A model generated the notes under the pieces. It was not told where the DNA came from and made no database searches. It worked only from the letters and a program-made list of their open reading frames with translations. A program made the position numbers and the translations under genes. From Ilyomonas sp965199905 (lineage in GTDB: Bacteria; Bacteroidota; Bacteroidia; Chitinophagales; Chitinophagaceae): 64,000 bases of DNA. The DNA is taken from contig OZ241366.1 in the NCBI GenBank assembly GCA_965199905.1, forward strand, positions 1,488,001 to 1,552,000, read 5' to 3'. Below are positions 26,257-34,914 of this stretch, in pieces; within the stretch, counting starts at the first letter, position 1, and the number at the start of each line of letters is the position of its first letter.

Positions 26257-26287
26257 AATAGCAGCGGGACAGAGTCCCGCTGCTATT
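26257..26287. repeat. REP-like hairpin with GACAGAGTC core
   Basis: AATAGCAGCGGGAC (26257-26270) and GTCCCGCTGCTATT (26274-26287) form a perfect 14-bp stem with a 3-base loop AGA. It is directly followed by the ATCCGGAGAG palindrome and shares its centre with hairpins near 59.6 kb. It may also terminate the upstream gene. Confidence 0.75.
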
Positions 26288-26291
26288 GAAC

Positions 26292-26321
26292 ATCCGGAGA
26301 GCCCTGCGGAACTCTCCGGAT
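26292..26321. repeat. ATCCGGAGAG palindrome, left copy
   Basis: ATCCGGAGAG (26292-26301) and CTCTCCGGAT (26312-26321) around CCCTGCGGAA. The reverse complement of this element plus the neighbouring TTCAATA is found at 28495-28531, so the two copies face each other across the second delta-60 gene. Confidence 0.8.
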
Positions 26322-26323
26322 AG

Positions 26324-26608
26324 CCTTGTGCGGCATGTACTTATCAAAGCGATTTTGGCACAGGAGCTACAAATGTTGCCGATACGATTGTTTACATAGC
26401 CGCCCGAATCGAAGTGTTTTCACATGCTGTTATGAAAGGCAATGCAACTGGAACTCCTTTGACATTTGGTATTGTCGGAAGATCTTACTTTAAAGACTGT
26501 GTAAACAACAGAAAATGTAATCAGGCAACAACACAAACAAACTGTGTTAATCCGGCTCCTAATCCCGAAACTCTTTGTGACGACACTTCACTTTTTCCTA
26601 CTAATTAA
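26324..26608 (+). pseudogene. 3' remnant of an unidentified gene
   Basis: An open frame with coding look but no credible start runs from the codon after TAG (26321-26323) to TAA 26606-26608. It reads through SDFGTGATNVADTIVYIAAR, then VMKGNATGTPLTFGIVGR, and ends with four spaced cysteines (KDC, RKC, TNC, TLC) and SLFPTN. A GTG at 26414 could start 64 residues, but the homogeneous upstream frame suggests that the real N-terminus is missing, cut exactly at the ATCCGGAGAG palindrome. I do not recognise the family. Confidence 0.45.
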
Positions 26609-26619
26609 AACAAACTTTT

Positions 26620-28401
26620 ATGAAATCAGCATTTACGATTATTGTACTTCTTGCGCTTTGTTTCCACTTACAAGCCCAGCCCGGCACGCTTGATGTTAGC
26701 TTCGGCGATAGCGGTAAGGTCATCAGCAACACTTATCAAGGTGATGTTTACTCCAGTCTATTACAACCAGATGGAAAAATTATCGTTGGCGGCAGTGGTA
26801 GTTATGAGTCATTAGGAAAGACAATTGGAGGTACTTTATTAGCTCGGTATAATACGGATGGTTCGCTTGATGTGAATTTCGGAGACAGTGGTATCGCCTT
26901 TTATAATCTGGGAGACCCAATTTATACATCTGGCATTGCTTATTCGGTTGCTTTGCAAAGTGACGGCAAGATTGTGGCAGCCTTGACCGGATACAGAAGT
27001 TTTGCAGTTATGCGAGTAAATTCTGACGGAACGGTAGACAAAACATTTGGCAGTGACGGTTTGTTTGAAGGTCCCGAAGATCATGGCTACCTATCGAGAG
27101 ATATGGCACTCTTACCTGATGGAAGGATCGTTTTAACGGGTGATATTCATGATGAAATCAACGATGACAACCGCTCCTTCATTGCCAGTGTAAAACCTAA
27201 CGGAAGCATAGATGAAAGCTTTGGAAAAGGAGGAATAGAAACTATTGTCTTTGCTAACACGGATGACATAAACACAGTAGCGATCACCAAAGAAGGTAAG
27301 ATTATTATTGGCGGCGGGTACTGGTTTACGAGAACAATCGTACTGTTGCGGTATAACGGTGATGGAACGGCTGACAAATCGTTTGGAGAGAACGGCATTG
27401 CTGAATTAGCTTTTACGCTTGATTATTCTACTCCAAGCATCAATGATATTGCCATTGCTTCTGACAACACTATTGCTACAGCAGGCAATATTTATCCCAA
27501 CAACGCCATAAACTCCTCCCAACTTGTCTGCAGGTTTACTTCAAATGGAATCCCAGATCAAGCTTTTGGTACGAATGGGTATACAATAACAAGTTATGCA
27601 AAAGCTGACGCACATGCAAATACGGTTGCCGTACAATCCAACGGAGAAATAATAACGGGTGGATATTATGCGAAAAAAGAATTTGACGGCGGTGTTACTG
27701 TAGCCCGATACGATCAGGATGGAATGCCCGATTCGACTTTCGGAGTTAACGGAATCGGTTCTACTGCCTTTACTGGGAATGACGTTGGTGCATCACTTTT
27801 GATTCAGAAAGATGGAAAAATTGTGTCGAGCGGTTATAGTGGAACTGTTGACGAAAAAGGAATAACTACTTTAGCACGCTTTAACAACGACCTCACCCAG
27901 CGCCAACGTATCATCACTCGCATCAAACGTTGGCTCCAGCATAACGGCATCACTTGGCAAACCGATAACAACATCCGCTATTACAGCGTACAACGCAGCC
28001 TCGATGGTGGCGTCACTTATCAACCCCTTGCCAAACTCTACAATAACCATCAATCCACACTTACCTACGAAGATGTCGCTATAACTAACGACAATACTAT
28101 ATATCGTATAGCCGCCATAGCTAAAGATGGTTCCCGGTCCATTTCCAACAGCATTCTCCTTAACAATGAAAGCAGTGTAAAACTTTTCCCTAACCCAGTG
28201 CGCAGCACTTTACAGTTACAGGGTTTGTCAGATAATAAAAGCAGCATTACCATCACCGACTTCAGCGGCAACCTACGCACAAGTGCCACTGCAACTGGTG
28301 GCACTTTATCTATTAATACTACCGCGCTTAAGCCTGGTAATTATTTATTGAAAGTGCAAAATAAAAAAACAACTACCACACAAACATTCATAAAAGAATA
28401 G
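26620..28401 (+). CDS. delta-60 repeat surface protein 2 with T9SS tail
   Basis: Paralogue of the gene ending at 26227 and, like it, exactly 593 residues. Signal peptide MKSAFTIIVLLALCFHLQAQ, about seven delta-60 repeats (SLDVNFGDSG, SIDESFGKGG, TADKSFGENG, MPDSTFGVNG), the same basic linker TQRQRIITRIKRWLQ, and a T9SS tail (FPNPVRSTLQL, TTTTQTFIKE). The N-terminal repeats have drifted much more than the linker and tail. Inverted ATCCGGAGAG palindromes lie on both sides (26292 and 28495). Surface location is inferred from the secretion signals; function unknown. Confidence 0.88.
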   Translation: MKSAFTIIVLLALCFHLQAQPGTLDVSFGDSGKVISNTYQGDVYSSLLQPDGKIIVGGSGSYESLGKTIGGTLLARYNTDGSLDVNFGDSGIAFYNLGDPIYTSGIAYSVALQSDGKIVAALTGYRSFAVMRVNSDGTVDKTFGSDGLFEGPEDHGYLSRDMALLPDGRIVLTGDIHDEINDDNRSFIASVKPNGSIDESFGKGGIETIVFANTDDINTVAITKEGKIIIGGGYWFTRTIVLLRYNGDGTADKSFGENGIAELAFTLDYSTPSINDIAIASDNTIATAGNIYPNNAINSSQLVCRFTSNGIPDQAFGTNGYTITSYAKADAHANTVAVQSNGEIITGGYYAKKEFDGGVTVARYDQDGMPDSTFGVNGIGSTAFTGNDVGASLLIQKDGKIVSSGYSGTVDEKGITTLARFNNDLTQRQRIITRIKRWLQHNGITWQTDNNIRYYSVQRSLDGGVTYQPLAKLYNNHQSTLTYEDVAITNDNTIYRIAAIAKDGSRSISNSILLNNESSVKLFPNPVRSTLQLQGLSDNKSSITITDFSGNLRTSATATGGTLSINTTALKPGNYLLKVQNKKTTTTQTFIKE

Positions 28402-28425
28402 AAATACTTCACTATCCTACTTACC

Positions 28426-28456
28426 AAAAAGGCGGCTCTATTTAAGCTGCCTTTTT
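28426..28456 (+). terminator. terminator after delta-60 gene 2
   Basis: AAAAAGGCGGCT (28426-28437) and AGCTGCCTTTTT (28445-28456) with loop CTATTTA: one G-U pair, then a T-rich tail. Confidence 0.85.
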
Positions 28457-28494
28457 GTTTATTTTTCTATAATTGTCTGCTCCCTGTCTATTCT

Positions 28495-28552
28495 ATCCGG
28501 AGAGTTATACAGGGCTCTCCGGATGTTCAATAAAAGCCAGTCTTTCACTGGC
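28495..28552. repeat. ATCCGGAGAG palindrome, right inverted copy, plus second hairpin
   Basis: ATCCGGAGAG (28495-28504) pairs with CTCTCCGGAT (28515-28524). After GTTCAATAAAA comes a second hairpin GCCAGT (28536-28541) / ACTGGC (28547-28552). This is the left element (26257-26321) in reverse orientation with a different second hairpin. Confidence 0.8.
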
Positions 28553-28645
28553 AACTTTAACTAAAAAATATTAAGCACTTTTTAATCCCATCCCCAATCA
28601 TTATTTCCCACCCATTTTCTACCTTCCATTTCAAACTTAAAAATC

Positions 28646-29385
28646 ATGTCATAACCTCTCAAACGCAACTATCGTTGCAAAGATGTAGAAGTACTCACCA
28701 CCAGCAGCACCATCGTTCTCACGGCACAAGACAATCTCACTCCCATTGCCGAAAAACGCCCGCTGTGGGCAGATTCTTTCTTCCCCGATCTCAGCAAGCG
28801 TATCGACAATGCTTTCAAAAAGTTTCTCGGTGTCGATAATGCCGCCGATCTCCGCGCCAAAACCACCGCATTCAAAGCCATCGCCAGCCCGGCCGAAGGC
28901 GATTTATCTACGTTCAAGATTAATGTATCCGAAGATTTTAAAAAGAGCAAGCCACGCCTTGCCGAAATCTTAAAACTGCTTGGTTATACCGGGAAAGCCA
29001 CCGGCAATGGCGATCAGGAAGCTATGGTTCAGTTATTATTTACTTTCCAAACCAACATGACACCCGAACTGCAAACCGAAATAACCGCCGCAGGCACCAG
29101 CCCGGCACTCATCAGTAAGCTTACAGGCTATTGCACCGCGCTTAAAGATGCCAACGTAAGCCAGGAGTTTGCAAAGGCGCAACGCCCGCTCACCAGTGCC
29201 GCCGCCGTTGCCAAGTTCAATGCCATTTAGATCAGATTAGCAGTGTTTGTAAAATTTGCCGCACTCTTTTTAAAGATAATGCCGCTCTCAAAGACAACTT
29301 CTCCTTTGCCGCTGTCACCCGCCGTCTCAATAGCGATACCGACCCAAAACCAAAAACGAAGTCAACGCAAACACCTACCGCATAA
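28646..29385 (+). pseudogene. decayed hypothetical protein gene
   Basis: ATG at 28646 is followed by TCA and an in-frame TAA (28652-28654), after which the same frame stays open and gene-like for 190 codons (KRPLWADSFFPDLSKRIDNA, GDLSTFKINVSEDFKKSKPR, LLFTFQTNMTPELQTEI) to TAG 29228-29230. One missing base at about 29229 restores the reading frame: DQISSVCKICRTLFKDNAAL continues to TAA 29383-29385. So one nonsense and one frameshift lesion separate it from an intact helical protein of about 245 residues. I do not recognise the family. The DNA is richer in G+C than its surroundings. Confidence 0.7.
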
Positions 29386-29635
29386 AAAGAAAAAGTATCA
29401 GATTTTGTAAGATTCTGAAAGCCGGGTTAGCAACGTTCTTTAAAATACGGGTTGATGATTCTTACTAAAAACGCAGCAACGTCATGTTGACGAATGGAGA
29501 CATCTTTACGTAATAATGTCTTTTATATCGCAAGACTTCTCCTTACATTGAGGTAACGCATACAAGAGCTTTAATTAGCTCCAATTGAGTCATTACCGAA
29601 AGCCGCTTATAGCCAAAAAACTCAAAAATATATTC
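29386..29635. other. intergenic stretch
   Basis: No gene supported. It contains CGTCATGTTGACGAATGGAGACATCT near 29481, an imperfect palindrome of the kind scattered through Bacteroidota genomes; otherwise nothing recognised. Confidence 0.35.
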
Positions 29636-29665
29636 AAAAAAGCTGCCCAAAAAGCAGCTTTTTTT
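29636..29665 (+). terminator. strong intrinsic terminator without an obvious upstream gene
   Basis: AAAAAAGCTGC (29636-29646) and GCAGCTTTTTT (29654-29664), then more T. About 250 bp of apparently non-coding DNA separates it from the pseudogene end, so it may end read-through of that gene or a small RNA. Confidence 0.8.
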
Positions 29666-29680
29666 ATAACAGTTTAGCAC

Positions 29681-29935
29681 GGGAATCTCACCCTCCCACG
29701 CGGAAATAGCAAACCACATCGCGGAAACAATCAACCATGTCAGGAAAACAATATCCCTTTAGGCGGAAGCTTCAAACCACAATACGAAAACTTCATTCCG
29801 TCCTACGGAAACACATTACCAGGTAGCGGAAACTATAAACCTTAGTGCGAAAAAAGAAAATCAGGATGCGGAAACACGCAACCTTGTGGCGGAAATGTAA
29901 ACCTGTGGCGGAAAAAATTCTTGTCTTGGAAAAAT
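29681..29935 (+). repeat. 21-bp periodic degenerate tandem array 2
   Basis: A G-A-A/G-G-A codon-like start recurs at 29681, 29702, 29723, 29744, 29765, 29786, 29807, 29828, 29849, 29870 and 29891: ten intervals of exactly 21 bp. Units look like GCGGAAACNNNNAACCNNGT. Two further GGAAA blocks at 29910 and 29928 fall off the lattice. Read in frame the units spell heptads GNSKPHR, GNNQPCQ, GNTLPGS, GNTQPCG, but there is no start codon and a TAG at 29843-29845. Same period and GGAAA word as array 1. Confidence 0.8.
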
Positions 29936-30005
29936 GATAAAAGTAATCATGTAACCGAATCTAAATTCAGCATAAAACTTTCCTCAACAAGTCAGTATAA
30001 GTCTT

Positions 30006-31718
30006 TTAATTTGCCTGCTGCTGTCCTGATATTGCCACATCAATCACCTTCATCTGTACGCTGCGCAAGCCGTTCCATTCATTTAAATCTACCGTAAACA
30101 CAACATCCAAAGGCAGGTGTTGTTGCAGCAAAGGAAACTTGTCTGCCATGCCAAAGCCAATACCTGTAAGCATCACATTTCCCTGCTTCATTACAAAGCG
30201 CAGGTGTTGTTCTTTTACAATCTTTGAGTACCCGCTTTCCTGCACGTTGCGCGCTATAAAAACAGGGCGCATATTAAGCGGACCAAAAGGCTCCATTTGC
30301 AAAAGGATGTTATAAAAAGGGATGGTGAGTTCTGAGAACTTTACTTCAGCATCTATCACAATTTCTGGTGTAAGCATGTGATCCATAATAGTGGCAGAAA
30401 CAATCTCTTCAAACTTTTTTTGAAAAGCCTCTACGCTCTCCGGCAACATCGTCATGCCAGCCGCCGCAAAGTGTCCGCCATAACCAAGCAGGTGCTCGCG
30501 GCAGGCGTGAATGGCTTCGTATAAATTAAAGCCTGCTACACTACGTGCGCTGCCTGATACCACGTTACCGCTTCGTGTAAGCACAACCGTAGGGCGATAG
30601 TAATTTTCCACAAGTCGCGATGCTACAATGCCCACTACGCCTTTATGCCAGTGATCCTGAAATACAACCGTTGTCTTGCGTTGTATAAGAGTATCATTGC
30701 TTTTAATCATGTGGATGGCTTCTTCCGTTATGGAAGTATCGGCTTCTTTGCGATCGGTATTGTCTGCATGCAAAGCTTCGGCAAACTGCATGGCTTTGTC
30801 AGCATCTTTTTCTATAAATAATTGCACCGCTTTGCGGGCATCATCCATGCGCCCGGCGGCATTAATGCGCGGTGCAATGATGAATACAAGATTATTAATG
30901 TGCAGTTCACCCTGCGCGTTTGCCAGCTTTAGCAAAGCCCTGATGCCCATGCAGGGATTGCTGTTTATTTTTTGCAAACCATAATAAGCCAGTATGCGGT
31001 TTTCACCATTAATGGGAACAATATCAGCCGCAATAGCAGTGGCTATAAGATCGAGAAATTGCAAATAAGAATCAGGATTTAATCGCAGCTCTTCGCTCAA
31101 CGCCTGCATAAGTTTGAACCCAACGCCACAGCCACACAATTCTTTAAACGGGTAAAGACAATCTTTTTGTTTGGGATTTAAAATGGCAACTGCATCCGGC
31201 AATATATCATCCGGCATGTGATGATCACATACAATAAAGTCAATGCCATTGTCTTTAGCGAGACGAATAAATTCAATAGATTTAATACCGCAATCAAGCG
31301 ATACAATAAGCGTAACATTATTTTCCAGCGCATATTCAATACCCGCCTGCGAAATGCCGTATCCTTCTTTATAACGATGGGGAATATAATAATCTACATG
31401 TGGATAAATGCCCGATAGAAACTGGTACATACTGGCAACAGAGGTAGTTCCATCCACATCATAATCTCCATATACCAATATCTTTTCACCGTCTTCAAAC
31501 GCAGTCATGATGCGCTTTACAGCAAGCAACATATCTTTCATCAGCCACGGGTCGTGCAGTTGCGAAAGTTGCGGGCGAAAATAATCCTTGGCAAGAGAAA
31601 ATGTATCGATACCCCGATGCACTAACAGAGTACATATAGTATAGCTGATCTTCAACTGCTGCTGAAGCTGAAGTGTTTTGTCTTTTTCACCGGGTAATAT
31701 GTTCCATCGTTTCTGCAT
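30006..31718 (-). CDS. recJ: single-stranded-DNA-specific exonuclease RecJ
   Basis: 5'-3' single-stranded DNA exonuclease of recombination and mismatch repair, 570 residues, cytoplasmic. DHH-family motifs: VYGDYDVDGTTSV near residue 80, SLDCGIK, VCDHHMPDD, then ARSVAGFNLYEAI and GYGGHFAAAGMTM of the DHHA1 domain, and a C-terminal OB-like part (EPFGPLNMRPVF). Length is normal. Its ATG overlaps the stop of the prenyl synthase gene by one base (TGATG-type junction at 31716-31720), so the two are translated together. Confidence 0.95.
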   Translation of the reverse strand: MQKRWNILPGEKDKTLQLQQQLKISYTICTLLVHRGIDTFSLAKDYFRPQLSQLHDPWLMKDMLLAVKRIMTAFEDGEKILVYGDYDVDGTTSVASMYQFLSGIYPHVDYYIPHRYKEGYGISQAGIEYALENNVTLIVSLDCGIKSIEFIRLAKDNGIDFIVCDHHMPDDILPDAVAILNPKQKDCLYPFKELCGCGVGFKLMQALSEELRLNPDSYLQFLDLIATAIAADIVPINGENRILAYYGLQKINSNPCMGIRALLKLANAQGELHINNLVFIIAPRINAAGRMDDARKAVQLFIEKDADKAMQFAEALHADNTDRKEADTSITEEAIHMIKSNDTLIQRKTTVVFQDHWHKGVVGIVASRLVENYYRPTVVLTRSGNVVSGSARSVAGFNLYEAIHACREHLLGYGGHFAAAGMTMLPESVEAFQKKFEEIVSATIMDHMLTPEIVIDAEVKFSELTIPFYNILLQMEPFGPLNMRPVFIARNVQESGYSKIVKEQHLRFVMKQGNVMLTGIGFGMADKFPLLQQHLPLDVVFTVDLNEWNGLRSVQMKVIDVAISGQQQAN

Positions 31719-32680
31719 CAGAATGTACGGTCTGTTGTATATCTCACCAAATCTTCCAGCGCTTCTCTTACTTCGCCCGGATTAAACCGGTGTAAGATAG
31801 CCAACGCTTCGTCGCGGTAGGCAAACATCTTTTTGGTAGCGTAGTCGATGCCACCAGCCTGCTGAACGGTATCTATAACGAACTGGACTTTCTTTTTATT
31901 CCTGTTTTCGTTTTTTACAATATTAATGAGTTGCCGGCGCAAAGAATTGTCAACATTATTAAGCGTATGAATTAAGGGCAGTGTAAGTTTTTTTTCTTTG
32001 ATGTCGTTACCCGTTGGCTTACCAACGTTTTGGTTACCATAATCAAAGAGGTCGTCTTTAATCTGGAAAGCCATCCCCACTTTTTCTCCAAACAGGCGCA
32101 TTTGCTCAATATCATTGTCACTGGTGAAAGTTGTAGACGCACCTGCAGCACAGGCAGAAGCTAACAACGATGCGGTTTTGCCATTGATGATGTCGTAATA
32201 TATAGATTCATCAAGATTAAGGTTTCGGGATTTTTCCATCTGCAGCAGTTCGCCTTCGCTCATTTGCTTTACAGCGCGCGACATAAGCTGCAGAATTTTG
32301 AAATCGCCATTATCGAGTGATAGCAATAAGCCTTTTGATAGCAGGTAATCGCCAACCAGCACTGCTATTTTATTTTTCCATAAGGCATTGATGGAAAAAA
32401 AACCACGACGCTCAAAAGCTTCATCTACCACATCATCATGTACTAATGTAGCTGTGTGCAAAAGTTCCACAAGCGAAGCCGCCCGATAGGAAGCCGTGTT
32501 AATTTCTCCCCCCAATCTTGCACTTAACAGTACAAACATAGGACGAAGCTGCTTGCCTTTACGCTTTACTATATAAGCCATAATCCTGTCCAGCAGCGGC
32601 ACACGGCTTTTCACGGCTTCCCTGAAATAGCTTTCAAATTCTGAAAGCTGGCGTCCTATTATCCGATTGGCTTTTTCCAT
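31718..32680 (-). CDS. all-trans polyprenyl diphosphate synthase
   Basis: Chain-elongating prenyltransferase that adds isopentenyl units to make the quinone side chain; 320 residues. First aspartate-rich motif is HDDVVDE with DDVVD at residues 82-86, followed by RRG; second is KDDLFDY with DDLFD at 209-213. The residues before the first motif (LLHTATLV) are small, which usually allows long products; chain length is not predictable with certainty (hepta- to octaprenyl likely). It lies upstream of recJ in one operon. Confidence 0.92.
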   Translation of the reverse strand: MEKANRIIGRQLSEFESYFREAVKSRVPLLDRIMAYIVKRKGKQLRPMFVLLSARLGGEINTASYRAASLVELLHTATLVHDDVVDEAFERRGFFSINALWKNKIAVLVGDYLLSKGLLLSLDNGDFKILQLMSRAVKQMSEGELLQMEKSRNLNLDESIYYDIINGKTASLLASACAAGASTTFTSDNDIEQMRLFGEKVGMAFQIKDDLFDYGNQNVGKPTGNDIKEKKLTLPLIHTLNNVDNSLRRQLINIVKNENRNKKKVQFVIDTVQQAGGIDYATKKMFAYRDEALAILHRFNPGEVREALEDLVRYTTDRTF

Positions 32681-33008
32681 GTGTTTATAAAAATCCCGAT
32701 GCCTGTTGTTTTATCAAGATATTCTGATTCATCAACCGGGATGAAGGCGCAAAGCGGTAGTAATTTCCACATTGTAGTTCACAATACACGCTGTGCAGAA
32801 TGATTACCTGCGGATACTTAAAACCGGCAACAAACATACGTTGCTAACAAAATAAAAAGATGAATGATACTGAAAACCGCCTGCTTTGCGAATTTGTTTC
32901 TATTTTATTAACACTCACTATATTTTGTTACAGATATACTACTGCGTTGGCATTGCAATTGCTATCACAATCAACAATTTCTAAGAAGAAAAACTAAGGA
33001 ATTAATAA
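32681..33008. other. divergent intergenic region
   Basis: About 330 bp between the prenyl synthase (minus) and the OmpA-like gene (plus). No open gene and no strong palindrome seen; promoters for both directions are expected here. Confidence 0.4.
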
Positions 33009-33039
33009 TTTGCTAATTAGGTATCAAATTCTATTTTTG
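33009..33039 (+). promoter_or_regulatory. Bacteroidota promoter of the OmpA-like gene
   Basis: TTTG at 33009-33012, then exactly 19 bp, then TATTTTTG at 33032-33039: the full consensus TTTG-N19-TAnnTTTG. The start would be near 33046, about 64 bases before the ATG. The best promoter match in the window. Confidence 0.85.
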
Positions 33040-33109
33040 CCCGCAATGAAGCAGTTACCAGGATTAACTTTAACAGGTAGCCTAAACAAAAAATTAAATC
33101 ACGCCAACT

Positions 33110-34750
33110 ATGGTTATTAAAAAGTATGCAGTAATGATGAGCCTGCTCCTTGCAGCTCGCGGGGTTTTTGCACAAGACAGTTCAACTATGATGATGAACG
33201 ACGCAAAATCCTATTGGGACGATTCTTCAAAGGTTTCTACGAAGAACATGCCTCAATACAATGAATTTCGGAACAACCAGTATCCTTATCCTGCAAAACC
33301 CCGTGACCAATGGCAATTGGGTTTAACAGGTGGTGTTCTGGTCCCACTATTTGATGTGCCCAATGCACAATTTCCAGGTTGGCATGCAGGTTTAAATCTT
33401 CGTAAATCTTTAGGTTACACTGTTTCGGTAAAAGTAGGTGCTGAATATGGCGAAGCAAAAGGTTATGAATACAGACCTTACACGTCTTTAAGCAATCTTC
33501 CGGAAAATTTACGTACCGCTTATGCTTCAACAGGATATTTTATGCCAGCTTACAAAATGCAGGCAGTTATCCCTTCCGTTGAATTGATGTTCTCTTTTGG
33601 TAACATTCTTTTCCATCACGGTAATCCAAAAAGTAATATCTACCTTACGGCTGGTTATACTCCTTTTGTTTATCATACAAAATTGGATGTGCTGAACAAC
33701 GGTGCTACGGCTTATAATTATAGCGGCTTAGATTTTTTACAAAAACGTACTGATATTCAGAAAGACCTGAAAGATTTACTTGACGGTGATTATGAAACTG
33801 ATGCAACTGTTAGAAAACGTAGCCAGAACTTCGATGATGGTAAGTCAAGTAAATGGCAGTTTCGTCATAGCGCTTTCGTAGGTGGTGGTTATGAATTCAA
33901 ATTAGGTGCTTTCGGTTCTTTAGGTTTGGAAGCTAAATATTATATTATAAGCGACGATTATCTTGACGGTGTTGCAATTGGTACTAATGGTTCTCTCACA
34001 CCTGCTAATGATAACCTGATTTCTGGTGATGTAACATTGGGAATCAACATTGGCAGCAAAGCGAAACGCACAGAGCCATTATGGTTCCAGAACCCGCTTA
34101 ACTTCGCTTATAACGAGCTGAATGCTCCTCAGCACATGAAGATACCAACTCCGGTATTGCCTGATGCTGATGGCGATGGTATCACCGACCAGTTTGACCA
34201 GGAGCCAAACACACCTGCCGGTGCTCCGGTTGATTCACACGGTGTATCAAAAGATACCGATGGTGATGGTGTACCTGATTACAAAGACAAGGAATTGCTG
34301 ACTCCGCAAAAATGTTTCCCTGTTGATGCGGACGGTATCGGTAAATGTCCTCCAACATGTTGCGACTCTTTAGATCAATATCGTCTTGCTAACAATTGCA
34401 ACATTGGTAGTTTACCAAGTGTACAATTTAAAGGCAACGCAAATGCTCTTAACAAAGCAGCACAAGCATCACTTGCTTCTGTAGCTCAGCAAATGCAGGC
34501 TAGCCCTGATTGTAAAGTTCGTGTAACCGGTCATGGTGCTTCTGACAAGCGTGCACAGCAACGTAGCTGGGATCGTGTAAATGCTGTTATCCAGTACATG
34601 GTTAACCAACAAGGCATCTCTGAAAACCGTTTCATCTTTGTATACGGTCAGGATGGCGATCCAAATGTTGTTGACCTTGAAGGTACAACCGATGAAGGTC
34701 CGAACGGTCAAGCGGCTCCTAACCCGCAGTATCAGCAGATGAACAAATAA
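33110..34750 (+). CDS. OmpA-family outer membrane protein with thrombospondin-3 repeats
   Basis: Outer membrane protein of 546 residues that links the membrane to peptidoglycan. Signal peptide MVIKKYAVMMSLLLAARGVFAQ; residues about 60-320 form a beta-barrel-like domain (KLGAFGSLGLEAKYYIISDD); two calcium-type repeats DADGDGITDQFDQEP and DTDGDGVPDYKDKEL; then a C-terminal OmpA-like domain from VQFKGNANAL to the end. In that domain the usual GHTD is GHGASD, so the peptidoglycan-binding aspartate is shifted. The strong promoter and following terminator indicate a highly expressed single gene. Confidence 0.88.
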   Translation: MVIKKYAVMMSLLLAARGVFAQDSSTMMMNDAKSYWDDSSKVSTKNMPQYNEFRNNQYPYPAKPRDQWQLGLTGGVLVPLFDVPNAQFPGWHAGLNLRKSLGYTVSVKVGAEYGEAKGYEYRPYTSLSNLPENLRTAYASTGYFMPAYKMQAVIPSVELMFSFGNILFHHGNPKSNIYLTAGYTPFVYHTKLDVLNNGATAYNYSGLDFLQKRTDIQKDLKDLLDGDYETDATVRKRSQNFDDGKSSKWQFRHSAFVGGGYEFKLGAFGSLGLEAKYYIISDDYLDGVAIGTNGSLTPANDNLISGDVTLGINIGSKAKRTEPLWFQNPLNFAYNELNAPQHMKIPTPVLPDADGDGITDQFDQEPNTPAGAPVDSHGVSKDTDGDGVPDYKDKELLTPQKCFPVDADGIGKCPPTCCDSLDQYRLANNCNIGSLPSVQFKGNANALNKAAQASLASVAQQMQASPDCKVRVTGHGASDKRAQQRSWDRVNAVIQYMVNQQGISENRFIFVYGQDGDPNVVDLEGTTDEGPNGQAAPNPQYQQMNK

Positions 34751-34766
34751 TAAAGTTTATCTTTAT

Positions 34767-34797
34767 AAAAAAGCCCCCGATCAGTCGGGGGCTTTTT
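34767..34797 (+). terminator. terminator after the OmpA-like gene
   Basis: AAAAAAGCCCCCGA and TCGGGGGCTTTTT around TCAG, a GC-rich stem with a T-tail. Confidence 0.92.
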
Positions 34798-34914
34798 GTT
34801 TGCAACAATTCCTGCTATTTGCCAACATGGCAGATACATCTCCTCTGGTATCGCTTTTGTTAAAGGCAGGGTTCATTTATACTTACCGCAAAACAAACTT
34901 ATAAAAGAGCAATT

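Noticed and set aside
29681..29935. CRISPR array
   Set aside because: The repeats are only loosely alike, spaced 21 bp with no separate spacers, and no cas genes are near.
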